Assembly: GCA_945885345.1 (NCBI GenBank)
Contig: CAMCYP010000002.1
Span: forward strand, 1-64,000
From: Bordetella parapertussis
Lineage (GTDB): Bacteria; Pseudomonadota; Gammaproteobacteria; Burkholderiales; SG8-41
Direction: 5' to 3'
Length of the DNA: 64,000 bases
The notes below the pieces were generated by a model. That model was not told the origin of the DNA. It made no database searches and saw nothing but the letters and a program-made list of their open reading frames with translations. This document shows, piece after piece, positions 21,172-29,184 of the stretch. A program made the position numbers and the translations under genes. Numbering within the stretch: position 1 is the stretch's first letter; every line of letters starts with the position of its first letter.

Positions 21172-21685
21172 GTCCGAGCAGCGCGGTGCGCAAATCCGGC
21201 GTCAGCGTGCGCGGATCCAGCCAGATCGCAAAAAAACCACGCGCGAACTCCGGCTCTTCGATCGCACCGAGGTAGGTCGTGGCAGAATAAAACAAGGCTC
21301 CGCGCTGCGGCACATGAACACCGATCAATCGACTGCCCGGCGCCACATCGGGAAACAGCTTGCGCATGGCAGTGCCCCAGCGCGTAAGCGCTGTCTCATC
21401 ACCGACGCCAAGGCGACGCAGTTCGTCGACACTGGTTTCCGCCAGTTGTGTGCCGGTCACGCGGCGCGCATAACGGATGTCGAGTGCGTACGGCGCCTGT
21501 GCCTGCCAACGCCCATTCGGCGACCACAAGGCCGCGTCATAGACGTGAAAGCCCCACCAGCGCAGCGTCCCCTGGCCGATCATTCGACAGGTCTGCAGCA
21601 GGTTGCAGGCGGCGGCCGGCAACTCTGCCGCCGCGACAGGAGTGGCGAGCAGCACCAGCAGACTGAATGTGATGGCTTTATGCAT
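21152..21685 (-). CDS. Chalcone isomerase-like periplasmic protein
   Basis: 177 residues with a signal peptide (MHKAITFSLLVLLATPVAAA) and a chalcone-isomerase-like domain: GQGTLRWWGFHVYDAALW, IRYARRVTGTQLAETSVDELRRLG, FYSATTYLGAIEEPEFARGFFAIWLDPRT. Bacterial members have no established catalytic role; some homologues bind fatty acids. The 5' end sits 8 bases inside the end of the CFA gene, so it is translated from the same transcript. Confidence 0.85.
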   Translation of the reverse strand: MHKAITFSLLVLLATPVAAAELPAAACNLLQTCRMIGQGTLRWWGFHVYDAALWSPNGRWQAQAPYALDIRYARRVTGTQLAETSVDELRRLGVGDETALTRWGTAMRKLFPDVAPGSRLIGVHVPQRGALFYSATTYLGAIEEPEFARGFFAIWLDPRTLTPDLRTALLGRDARPE

Positions 21686-22889
21686 GGACCAGCAGGGCCT
21701 GGGTCACATCGGTGGCTCGCGCGCGAAAACCGGCTTCGCAATAAGCGAGATAAAACCGCCAGGTGCGCATGAAGCGTTCATCGAAACCCTGCGCCTGCAC
21801 CTGCGCTGCCACGCTGTTGAAACGTTCGTGCCAATGGCGCAGCGTTTCGGCGTAGTCGAGACCGAAGTCATGCATCTCCGCAACCGCCAGCCCCTGGTTT
21901 GCGGCAACTTCGCGAAACCGCTGCGGCGACGGCAACATGCCGCCGGGAAATATGTATTGCTGGATAAAGTCCGTACCGCTGCGATAACGCTCGAATTTGG
22001 CGTCGGCAATGGTGATCGACTGCACTACGGCGCGGCCGCCCGGGCGCAGGCAGTCGCGCAGCATCGCGAAATAGCCCGACCAGTAGCTTTCGCCGACGGC
22101 CTCGAACATTTCGATCGACACCACGTGATCAAACTGGCCGTCGAGATCACGATAATCCAGCAATTTCAATTCGACCCGATCCTGCAACCCGGCGGCGGCG
22201 ATGCGCTGCTGCGCATATTCGAGTTGCACCGGCGAAATCGTGATGCCGGTGACACGACAACCCGCACGCGCCGCCTGCTCGGCAAATCCGCCCCAGCCAC
22301 AACCCACTTCGAGGATATGTTGCCCGGGACGCACCTCCAGCGCGTGCAGGATGCGCGCGTACTTCGCGGTCTGCGCATCGGCCAGGCTGCGCACGGCGTC
22401 ACCCTCGAACAGCGCCGCTGAATACGTCATCGTCGGATCCAGCCACAACCGATAAAAATCATTGCCGAGATCGTAGTGGGCATGGATGTTCTTGCGGCTG
22501 CCGCGACGGGAATTCGGCCGCAGCCAGTGCCGCAGCCGGTACACCAGCGTCGCCCACCAGCGACCGTGGATCGCCTGTTCGATAGCCTGTTCGTTCAGCG
22601 CGCCCAGCAACAGCAGTTGCATCAGGTCGCCGGAATCGGCACGGCCGGCGATGTAGGCCTCGGCCAGACCGATATCGCCGCGGCTCAACATGTCGCCGCA
22701 GACATTCCAGTCATGCAGCGTCAGCGTGGCATGCGGGCCGGGATTTTTCCCGGCAAAGGACAGGTTTCTGCCATCCGGACAACGCAACTCAATGCTGCCG
22801 CATTGCAATTGCGACAACAGCCGGAACAACCAGCGTGCAGCGGCCGGTTCGGTTTGGGATTGGATTACATTGCTGAGGACGTTATTCAT
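21678..22889 (-). CDS. Cyclopropane-fatty-acyl-phospholipid synthase family methyltransferase
   Basis: SAM-dependent enzyme that methylenates or methylates double bonds of membrane acyl chains. The 403 residues include YDLGNDFYRLWLDPTMTYSAALF, EVGCGWGGFAEQAAR (SAM loop) and VSIEMFEAVGESYW. The ATG at 22889 overlaps the DUF1365 stop. In Rhodobacter, relatives in a comparable cluster make methylated furan fatty acids, so the product here may be furan or cyclopropane lipids. Confidence 0.93.
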   Translation of the reverse strand: MNNVLSNVIQSQTEPAAARWLFRLLSQLQCGSIELRCPDGRNLSFAGKNPGPHATLTLHDWNVCGDMLSRGDIGLAEAYIAGRADSGDLMQLLLLGALNEQAIEQAIHGRWWATLVYRLRHWLRPNSRRGSRKNIHAHYDLGNDFYRLWLDPTMTYSAALFEGDAVRSLADAQTAKYARILHALEVRPGQHILEVGCGWGGFAEQAARAGCRVTGITISPVQLEYAQQRIAAAGLQDRVELKLLDYRDLDGQFDHVVSIEMFEAVGESYWSGYFAMLRDCLRPGGRAVVQSITIADAKFERYRSGTDFIQQYIFPGGMLPSPQRFREVAANQGLAVAEMHDFGLDYAETLRHWHERFNSVAAQVQAQGFDERFMRTWRFYLAYCEAGFRARATDVTQALLVHA

Positions 22890-23650
22890 CGGGTGGTCTT
22901 CTCTGCCGGCGGCAGGGGTTTGGAATAAAAGGGCACGCGCTTCAGCCAAAGCCGCAGTGCGTGATAATGGATGCGCAGCATCACGCCCAGCGTCATCCAG
23001 GGATAACGGAAAAAAGCGAATGCCAGGGCCGTGGTTCGCAGTGGCGCCGCAAGCCCGCCGACACTGGTCACCAGCCGCGCACCGCAACCGTCGTCGTAAT
23101 CGATGCGAAAGCAGCAACGCGCACCGCTGTCGGTAAAACGAAAACGGTATTCGCCGGTAACCGGGAAAAACGGCGAAACATGGAACACCTTGCGCGCATT
23201 GAGCCAGTCGCCGGATGCAATCGGCCGCGCATCCGGATGGGCCACCAGATAATGGTGACGCTCGCCGAAGGTGTTGCTGACGGCCGCCAGTACCGCGCGC
23301 ATTGCCCCGCTACGGTCATGGCACAGCCAGAAACTAACGGGGTTGAACACATAACCCAGTACGCGCGGAAAAGTCTGCAGCCAGATTGCGCCGTCAGCGC
23401 ATTCCAGACCATTACGGGCCAGCAGGTCGCGCAGCCACGGTTCCAGCGCGCTGCCATCGCGGGGGCCGTGGTCGGCATCGTGAAAACTGAACAGGTTCCA
23501 GCGGTTGCGTGACATCAGGAGCGGCCAGCGCACGGGCGGCGCATCGACACGCAGGCGCATGAAAAAAATGCCATGGCGAAATGCATGCACCACGGGCGCC
23601 AGCCGGCGATGCATGACCTCGCCCGTGTAAAAAAGCGCGGCATTACTCAT
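22886..23650 (-). CDS. DUF1365 domain protein
   Basis: 254 residues beginning MSNAALFYTGEVMHRRLAPV, the typical DUF1365 opening (xGxVxHxRxxPxxHxF), with GYVFNPVSFWLCHD and FHVSPFFPVTGEYRFRF. The family almost always sits between an FAD-dependent oxidoreductase and a CFA-type methyltransferase, as here, pointing to a role in acyl-chain modification. ATG 23650 overlaps the FAD gene's stop (ATGA). Confidence 0.92.
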   Translation of the reverse strand: MSNAALFYTGEVMHRRLAPVVHAFRHGIFFMRLRVDAPPVRWPLLMSRNRWNLFSFHDADHGPRDGSALEPWLRDLLARNGLECADGAIWLQTFPRVLGYVFNPVSFWLCHDRSGAMRAVLAAVSNTFGERHHYLVAHPDARPIASGDWLNARKVFHVSPFFPVTGEYRFRFTDSGARCCFRIDYDDGCGARLVTSVGGLAAPLRTTALAFAFFRYPWMTLGVMLRIHYHALRLWLKRVPFYSKPLPPAEKTTR

Positions 23651-24969
23651 GCCGCAACCCTCAGCACCTGGGGCTGCGCCAGCCATGGTGCGGTAACACC
23701 CAGATCCGCGGCCACTGCCATGCCGGCCTTCAATCCGTCTTCGTGAAAACCATAACCGGTCCAGGCGCCGCAGAACCAGGTATTGTGCCGTCCCTGCAAC
23801 TGCGGCAAACGCGCCTGTGCGGCGATGCCGGCCTGATCGAATACCGGATGGGCATAGCTGTAACGGTCAATGACCGCCTCCGATCGCGGCTCATCACCCG
23901 GATTCAGCGTGACAATGACCGGCCGGCGGAACGACAGCGGCTGCAGCTTGTTGATCAGATAGCTGACACCCACCGGCTGTGCCTGCGCCGCACTGTCATG
24001 CGCATGGTAATTCCATGCTGACCAAGCCGCGAGCGACCGCGGCAGGAAGCGCTCGTCGGTGTGCAGAATCACGGCGTTGTCCTGATAACGAATCGCGCCC
24101 AGCACTGCGCGTTCGGTCGCATCGGCATCGCCAAGCAGACGCAACGCCTGGTCACTGTGGCAGGCCAGAACCACGGCATCAAAATTCTGCGTATCACCCC
24201 CGGCCAGTTGTAATCTTGCGCCACCCGTGCCGCGCAACACCGAAACCACGGGGGTGTTGACGCGCACTGTCCCGATCTCCGTCGCCAGCCGGGCGACATA
24301 CCTCCGTGCGCCGCCGATCACGGTGCGCCATTGCGGCCGGTCGCTGACCTGCAACAAGCCATGGTTGGCACAGAAGGCAAAAAAAGTCCGCGCCGGGTAA
24401 TCAAGCATCGCCGCCGCCGGGCAGGACCAGATCGCACCCGCCATCGGCAACAGGTACCAGTCGCGGAAAGCCCGGCCATATCCGCCAGCAGCGAGAAATT
24501 CGCCCAGGGTCGCCGCAAAACTGCCGCTGCCCTGCGCGATGGCAGTTGCTTGTTTATTAAATCGCAGGATGTCGGACAACATACCCCAGAACCGCGGCCG
24601 CAGCAGGTTGCGACGTTGGGCAAACACGGCCGCCAGATTGCTGCCCGCCCACTCGATATTTTCGGCGGCAATCCGTACCGAAAACGACATGTCACTGGGG
24701 CAGGATGCAATGTCCAAATAATCGAACAATGCGATCAGCTGGGGATAGGTGCGGTCGTTGAACACCAGAAAACCGGTATCGACCGGCGCGGTCACGCCAT
24801 CCAGCGTCACGTCGACGGTATGCGTATGGCCACCGAGGTAGTCGTTGGCCTCGAACAGGGTCACATCATGGGCGCGCGACAGCAGCCAGGCCGCGGACAG
24901 CCCGGCAATGCCGGCGCCAACGACGGCAATGCGCTGCCCTGCCGGCTGGCAATGCTGCCCCCGCTTCAT
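23647..24969 (-). CDS. FAD-dependent oxidoreductase (amine-oxidase/desaturase fold)
   Basis: 440 residues with the dinucleotide loop VVGAGIAGLSAAWLLSRAHD and FEANDYLGGHTHTV, then DTGFLVFNDRTYPQ and a C-terminal FCGAWTGYGFHEDGLKAG flavin-site motif. ATG 24969 is preferred (AGGGCA upstream); a GTG at 24987 is less likely. First gene of the eight-gene minus-strand operon, so promoter control of the set acts here. Homologues in similar clusters act on fatty acyl chains. Confidence 0.92.
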   Translation of the reverse strand: MKRGQHCQPAGQRIAVVGAGIAGLSAAWLLSRAHDVTLFEANDYLGGHTHTVDVTLDGVTAPVDTGFLVFNDRTYPQLIALFDYLDIASCPSDMSFSVRIAAENIEWAGSNLAAVFAQRRNLLRPRFWGMLSDILRFNKQATAIAQGSGSFAATLGEFLAAGGYGRAFRDWYLLPMAGAIWSCPAAAMLDYPARTFFAFCANHGLLQVSDRPQWRTVIGGARRYVARLATEIGTVRVNTPVVSVLRGTGGARLQLAGGDTQNFDAVVLACHSDQALRLLGDADATERAVLGAIRYQDNAVILHTDERFLPRSLAAWSAWNYHAHDSAAQAQPVGVSYLINKLQPLSFRRPVIVTLNPGDEPRSEAVIDRYSYAHPVFDQAGIAAQARLPQLQGRHNTWFCGAWTGYGFHEDGLKAGMAVAADLGVTAPWLAQPQVLRVAA

Positions 24970-25044
24970 AGTGATGCCCTGACGCACAGGCGCCGCAAAA
25001 TATCGTTCATTGGATGTCCATGACAGAAAAGCCGGATGTCGGAT

Positions 25045-25070
25045 GCAATGCCGGAATTCCCCGGCAATGC
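25045..25070. promoter_or_regulatory. Imperfect inverted repeat between divergent promoters
   Basis: GCAATGCCGG and CCGGCAATGC flank AATTCC, giving an 8-of-10 palindrome. It lies between the B12-photoreceptor regulator gene and the operon it faces, immediately upstream of the regulator's -35 box. A dimeric or tetrameric CarH-like protein could bind here; this is inference from position. Confidence 0.5.
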
Positions 25071-25071
25071 G

Positions 25072-25100
25072 TTGACTTTGTCTAACTGCTGACCAATAAT
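25072..25100 (+). promoter_or_regulatory. Promoter of the carH/litR-like gene
   Basis: TTGACT (25072-25077), a 17-base spacer and AATAAT (25095-25100). The transcript would start near 25107, about 70 bases before the ATG at 25177. The partner promoter for the minus-strand operon was not convincingly found. Confidence 0.6.
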
Positions 25101-25176
25101 GTCCAGGTCAATGATGCCTTTAACAGGCAAAAATTCCCATTTTTTGGCTATTAAAGCCACTTCTGTCCAAGACAAT

Positions 25177-26097
25177 ATGCAAACAGCCGTTGATCTGCCG
25201 GATGACGCCCTCTACAACATTGCCGCCGTGGAACGTGATACCGGCCTGTCCAAGGACACGCTGCGGGTATGGGAGCGCCGCTACGGTTTTCCCGCACCGG
25301 TACGCGACCAGAACGACGAGCGCTTGTACTCGACTGGCCAGCTCGAAAAGCTGCGCCTGCTGCGTCTGCTGATCGACTACGGCCACCGGCCGGGCAAGAT
25401 CATCAATCAAAGCAACACCGAACTCACGCAGCTGATTGCCTCGCGCGCGCCCGAACAAACGCCGCCGCCGGAAATTGCGGCCTTGCTCGACCTGCTGACC
25501 AGCCATGACACCGACGGTTTTCGCAACGCGCTGCTGCAGGCTCTGATGAAACAGGGGCTGCTGCGCTTCGTCACCGAAACCGTGGCTGCGCTCAACCACT
25601 GGATCGGCGAGGCCTGGCTGGCTGGAAAAATCGCCGTGTTCGATGAACATCTGTACTCGGAACACATCCAGAACATTCTGCGCAACGCGATCATCGCGCA
25701 GCCAGGCCGCGGGTCCGCACCACGGGTGTTGCTGACTTCGCTGCCCGGCGAAAAACACCGCATCGGCCTGCTGATGGTGGAAGCAGTACTGGTGGCCGAA
25801 GGCGGCGCCTGTGTCGCGCTGGGCACCGAAACACCGGTGATCGACATCAAGAACGCCGCGCCCGCCTACAAGGTCGATGTCGTCGCGCTTTCCTTCAGCA
25901 GCGCCTTCACCCAGAACGCGGCGCTGGCGGGACTTTCCGAACTGCGCGCGTTGCTGCCCGAGGGCATTGAGGTCTGGGGCGGCGGCGGCGCGCTCGCGCG
26001 CGCGCGCAAACCGCCCACAGGCACCCTGCTGCTGCGCTCGTTCGACGACATGCGTTATGCGCTGGAGCGCTGGCGCGTCGAACATGCACAGAGCTGA
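25177..26097 (+). CDS. litR: MerR-family regulator with B12-binding domain (CarH/LitR photoreceptor type)
   Basis: In this family adenosylcobalamin holds a DNA-binding tetramer in the dark and light breaks it, relieving repression. The 306-residue product has a MerR winged helix (YNIAAVERDTGLSKDTLRVWERRYGFP, 13-39), a four-helix segment with the Wx9EH photoreceptor motif (W147, E157-H158), and a cobalamin domain with ExHxxG (E192, H194, G197), SFS and GGGG loops. Leu148 stands where Thermus CarH has His132, the second axial ligand after illumination. ATG 25177 was chosen because the MerR fold starts soon after. Divergent from the lipid operon. Confidence 0.88.
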   Translation: MQTAVDLPDDALYNIAAVERDTGLSKDTLRVWERRYGFPAPVRDQNDERLYSTGQLEKLRLLRLLIDYGHRPGKIINQSNTELTQLIASRAPEQTPPPEIAALLDLLTSHDTDGFRNALLQALMKQGLLRFVTETVAALNHWIGEAWLAGKIAVFDEHLYSEHIQNILRNAIIAQPGRGSAPRVLLTSLPGEKHRIGLLMVEAVLVAEGGACVALGTETPVIDIKNAAPAYKVDVVALSFSSAFTQNAALAGLSELRALLPEGIEVWGGGGALARARKPPTGTLLLRSFDDMRYALERWRVEHAQS

Positions 26098-26182
26098 TAC
26101 CGCACTGCGCCCAGCAACATTCCGGCAACAATTGCGTGACCATAATATGTCTCCCACTGCCCGCGAGGCCAAGGAGCCCCTG

Positions 26183-27046
26183 ATGCAGCCCAATACCGAG
26201 TTTGTTACCACCACCCGCATGCTCTATCCGGAGATCTTCAAATCGCTGGAGCGCATCCGCTGGAACATGGCCGACGATGTGCCCTGGGATTCCTTCGACG
26301 GTTCGCAACTCACCGACGAACAGGCGCTGACCATCAAAATGAACGCCATCACCGAGTGGGCGGCGCTGCCGGCGACGGAAATGTTCCTGCGCGACAATCA
26401 GCACGACAGCGATTTCTCCGCCTTCATGTCGGTGTGGTTCTACGAGGAACAGAAACACTCGCTGGTGCTGATTGATTACCTGCGGCGTTTCCGTCCGGAA
26501 TTCGCACCGACACCGGAGGAACTGCACGCCGTACGTTTCAGCTTCGACCCGGCGCCGCCGCTGGAGACCTTGATGCTGCATTTCTGCGGCGAAATCCGCC
26601 TCAATCACTGGTACCGCTGCGCAATGCAGTGGCACACCGAGCCGGTGATCCGCCATATCTATAACCTGATCGCGCGCGACGAAGCGCGTCATGGTGGCGC
26701 CTACCTGCAGTACATGAAACGCGCGCTGAATACCTTCGGCGAATCGGCGCGCGCGGCCTTCGCCAAGGTCGGCGTACTGATGGCCAGCTCCGGCCGCAGC
26801 GGCAAGCCGCTGCATCCGACCAGCCTGCACGTCAACAAAAGCCTGTTTCCGCAGGACACCGTGCAAAGCAAACTCCCGGATCCGGCCTGGCTCGAACGCT
26901 GGCTGGATGAACAGATTCGTTTCGACCGCGACTGGGAACAGAAGGTGGTCACGGTCATCCTGCACAACCTGTCACTGCTGTTCGGTCGAAAATTCGAATC
27001 GGTGAAAGACCTCAACCGCTTCCGCAAGGAAATGGCCACCGCCTGA
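26183..27046 (+). CDS. Ferritin-like diiron protein, acyl-ACP-desaturase type
   Basis: 287 residues, helical, with two ExxH iron motifs: EEQKH and DEARH, plus upstream carboxylates in AITEWAALPATEM and FCGEIRLNHWY. These match the EENRH/DEKRH arrangement of soluble acyl-ACP desaturases. ATG 26183 is preferred because AAGGAG lies six bases upstream; ATG 26147 lacks this. It follows the photoreceptor regulator by 85 bases and may belong to the same light-controlled lipid set. The exact substrate is not readable. Confidence 0.78.
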   Translation: MQPNTEFVTTTRMLYPEIFKSLERIRWNMADDVPWDSFDGSQLTDEQALTIKMNAITEWAALPATEMFLRDNQHDSDFSAFMSVWFYEEQKHSLVLIDYLRRFRPEFAPTPEELHAVRFSFDPAPPLETLMLHFCGEIRLNHWYRCAMQWHTEPVIRHIYNLIARDEARHGGAYLQYMKRALNTFGESARAAFAKVGVLMASSGRSGKPLHPTSLHVNKSLFPQDTVQSKLPDPAWLERWLDEQIRFDRDWEQKVVTVILHNLSLLFGRKFESVKDLNRFRKEMATA

Positions 27047-27107
27047 ATGCGGTCTCCGGCATGCCGGCGTTTGTCGCAGCCCGCGCGCCCGCGTAGACTG
27101 CGCCCTC

Positions 27108-27602
27108 ATGCACGACACTCCGGATTTTGAACGGCGCATCTGCGCCCCTGGCGACGCTGCGACGCGCGCAGCCCGATTGTCCCGGCCGCTGGTGTTCACC
27201 AATGGCGTGTTCGACATCCTGCACCGCGGCCACGTCACCTACCTCGCACAGGCGCGCGCCCTCGGTGCCAGCCTGGTGGTCGCACTGAACAGCGATGCGT
27301 CCGCCAAACGCCTGGGCAAAGGGGATGACCGACCGATCAACACGCTGGCCGACCGCGCGGCCGTGGTCGCTGCACTGGGCTGCGTCGACCTGGTCACCTG
27401 GTTCGATGCCGACACGCCGCTGGAACTGATCCTCGCGCTGAAACCCGGCGTGCTGGTCAAGGGCGGTGACTGGAAAGAGGACGCCATCGTCGGTGCCCGC
27501 GAAGTGCGCAGCTGGGGTGGTGCCGTGCATTCCATCGCCTTCGCCCACCAGCGTTCGACTACGGCACTGCTGGCCAAAGTGCGCACAGCAGGCGCCCGTT
27601 GA
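27108..27602 (+). CDS. rfaE2: D-glycero-beta-D-manno-heptose 1-phosphate adenylyltransferase
   Basis: Nucleotidyltransferase that makes ADP-heptose for the LPS core. The 164 residues match the C-terminal domain of E. coli HldE: TNGVFDILHRGHVTYLAQAR contains the HxGH site and LKPGVLVKGGDW and the C-terminal HQRSTTALLAK are family-specific. The kinase domain is a separate protein in betaproteobacteria, consistent with the short length. Confidence 0.94.
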   Translation: MHDTPDFERRICAPGDAATRAARLSRPLVFTNGVFDILHRGHVTYLAQARALGASLVVALNSDASAKRLGKGDDRPINTLADRAAVVAALGCVDLVTWFDADTPLELILALKPGVLVKGGDWKEDAIVGAREVRSWGGAVHSIAFAHQRSTTALLAKVRTAGAR

Positions 27603-27650
27603 GTGAGCGCGCGCTTACTTTGTTAACTAATTGTTTTTATTGATATTTTT
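27603..27650 (+). terminator. GC hairpin plus T-rich tail after rfaE2
   Basis: GTGAGCGC/GCGCTTAC (27603-27618, one G-T pair, minimal loop) is followed by TTGTTAAC and then TTGTTTTTATTGATATTTTT, an AT-rich element shared with other gene ends in this window. The minus-strand SPOR gene ends at its right edge, so the site separates convergent genes. Confidence 0.6.
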
Positions 27651-28389
27651 ATGATTTCGCCGGCGTAATGACCGGACAACTCCCAGTCTTGATTTCAGCC
27701 GCCGGAAAGTCCTTCTGTAACTCTGTCAGCCGCGCAATCGTCGCGGCAGCGGGATCACTCACCACAAACGCCACCTGCTTCAGAAACCGTTCGCGCCGCG
27801 TGATCATGGCCGAGCGCACGCCACGCGCGCGCAGGCGTTCGAGTTCGGATTTCGCCGCATCTTCGTTTTTGAACAGCCCCAGCGACACCGCATTGCGCCA
27901 GGGTCCGGCGTCTGTGACCACAAAAAACTCCGCCACGCCCAGCGCCTTCAGTTCGCCGACTTTGCGGTCGATCTCGCCTTTGGTTTTTAACGGCGCCATG
28001 TGTACCCAGTAGCCGTCGACCTCCGTAACCCGGCGTTGCGTGGTCCCGGCCGGCAGTCCCAAGGCGGCTAATGCCGCATCGGCACGCGCCACCTCGACCC
28101 CGGCAAACGGACCCCATTCGGCACACGAAGTCGGTACTGCAATGGCGGCGGGCAGCGGTGACACTGCCGCGGGCGCAACTGGAACGGAAACAGGAGCCAT
28201 CGTCGTAGCCAGCGCCACCGAAGACACCGCCTCGACAGCGACCGGCACAATTTTCTCCGGACTGATCTGCAACGCGGCAATCTGCGCTGCCGCCTCGTCC
28301 GTCCCGCTCAACAGACGGTGATAGGCAAAAAAACCGATATTGGTGAGTAACAGCAACAGCAGCAAAATTCGTATCGCTGGCTGACTCAT
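27649..28389 (-). CDS. SPOR-domain membrane protein
   Basis: Predicted bitopic protein of 246 residues: short cytoplasmic N-terminus, membrane span LLLLLLLTNIGFFAYH, an alanine/proline/valine-rich linker (about 45-85), then a SPOR-like domain (YWVHMAPLKTKGEIDRKVGELKALGV, RNAVSLGLFKNEDAAKSELERLRARG). SPOR domains bind denuded septal glycan, suggesting a septum role. The ATG region lies in a 14-bp tandem repeat that also spans the coaX stop. Confidence 0.8.
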   Translation of the reverse strand: MSQPAIRILLLLLLLTNIGFFAYHRLLSGTDEAAAQIAALQISPEKIVPVAVEAVSSVALATTMAPVSVPVAPAAVSPLPAAIAVPTSCAEWGPFAGVEVARADAALAALGLPAGTTQRRVTEVDGYWVHMAPLKTKGEIDRKVGELKALGVAEFFVVTDAGPWRNAVSLGLFKNEDAAKSELERLRARGVRSAMITRRERFLKQVAFVVSDPAAATIARLTELQKDFPAAEIKTGSCPVITPAKS

Positions 28390-28391
28390 GG

Positions 28392-28450
28392 CTGACCGAC
28401 TCTCGTTGACTGATTCACGTTGCCTGACTCACGTTGACCGACTTCATGAC
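28392..28450 (-). repeat. Degenerate 14-15 bp tandem repeat across coaX stop and next start
   Basis: On the minus strand about five units: ATGAAGTCGGTCAAC, GTGAGTCAGGCAAC, GTGAATCAGTCAAC, GAGAGTCGGTCAGCC, then ATGAGTCAGCCAGC, the last being the start of the SPOR gene. The first includes the coaX TGA. Slippage here would change the coaX-to-SPOR distance. Confidence 0.7.
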
Positions 28451-29184
28451 TGGCCTGCGGGCTGCAGCGCAATCTGCAGCAATCCTTCCAGCACCAGATT
28501 ATCCACAACCGTCACCGGCGGGTTAAGACGTTTTTCGATCAGCGCTGCGCCGCCGCCGGACAACACCACCGGCGGCGTGGCGCCCGCGCTCTCTTCCAGA
28601 TAACGCACCATGCGTTCAACGGCGCCGGCCAGCGCATTGACCGCGCCGCTGAATATGGCATCGCCGGTATTGTCGGGAAAATAACTGAACGCGCCCTCAC
28701 GCGCCGCCAGGTTGGCGGTGTCACGAGCCAGCGCATCGCGCATCAGCGTCGCACCGGGCACGATGCAGCCGCCCAGAAACACGCCCTCGGCACTGAGCGC
28801 ATCCACAGTCATGGTCGTCCCCACATTCACCACCACGCAGGCGGCCTGGATCAGATGCCAGGCACCGATCATTGCCGCCCAGCGGTCCGGCCCCAGGGTC
28901 TCCGGTGCAGCGTAGCCGCTGCTGACCCCGCATTGCGCCGAGGCGCCGGTGATCCATAACGGTTGCGGCGCGGTGGAATTCAGCACCGCCGCAACCTGCA
29001 CCCGCGCAGCAGCGCCGGCCACGTTTGAAATCACCGTCCGCTGCGCCACCGGCAGACCGGCAAATTCGCTCGCCAGTTCACCGGCACTCTCCGTCGCCAC
29101 CCAGCCCTGGCGCACCCAGCCACCGGTCTCGCTGTAACCCCACTTGATGCGGGTATTGCCAATGTCGATCGCCAGTATGTTCAT
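28444..29184 (-). CDS. coaX: Type III pantothenate kinase
   Basis: ASKHA-fold kinase for the first step of coenzyme A synthesis; the type III enzyme is typical of beta- and some gamma-proteobacteria. The 246 residues show AIDIGNTRIKWG (phosphate 1 loop), ETLGPDRWAAMIGAW, VVNVGTTMTVDAL and VVLSGGGA. ATG 29184 overlaps the birA stop by four bases, so the two vitamin-cofactor genes are co-translated. Confidence 0.95.
   Translation of the reverse strand: MNILAIDIGNTRIKWGYSETGGWVRQGWVATESAGELASEFAGLPVAQRTVISNVAGAAARVQVAAVLNSTAPQPLWITGASAQCGVSSGYAAPETLGPDRWAAMIGAWHLIQAACVVVNVGTTMTVDALSAEGVFLGGCIVPGATLMRDALARDTANLAAREGAFSYFPDNTGDAIFSGAVNALAGAVERMVRYLEESAGATPPVVLSGGGAALIEKRLNPPVTVVDNLVLEGLLQIALQPAGQS

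Noticed and set aside
28392-28450. Possible CRISPR-like short array
   Set aside because: Units are 14-15 bp, contiguous and without spacers, so it is a simple tandem repeat.
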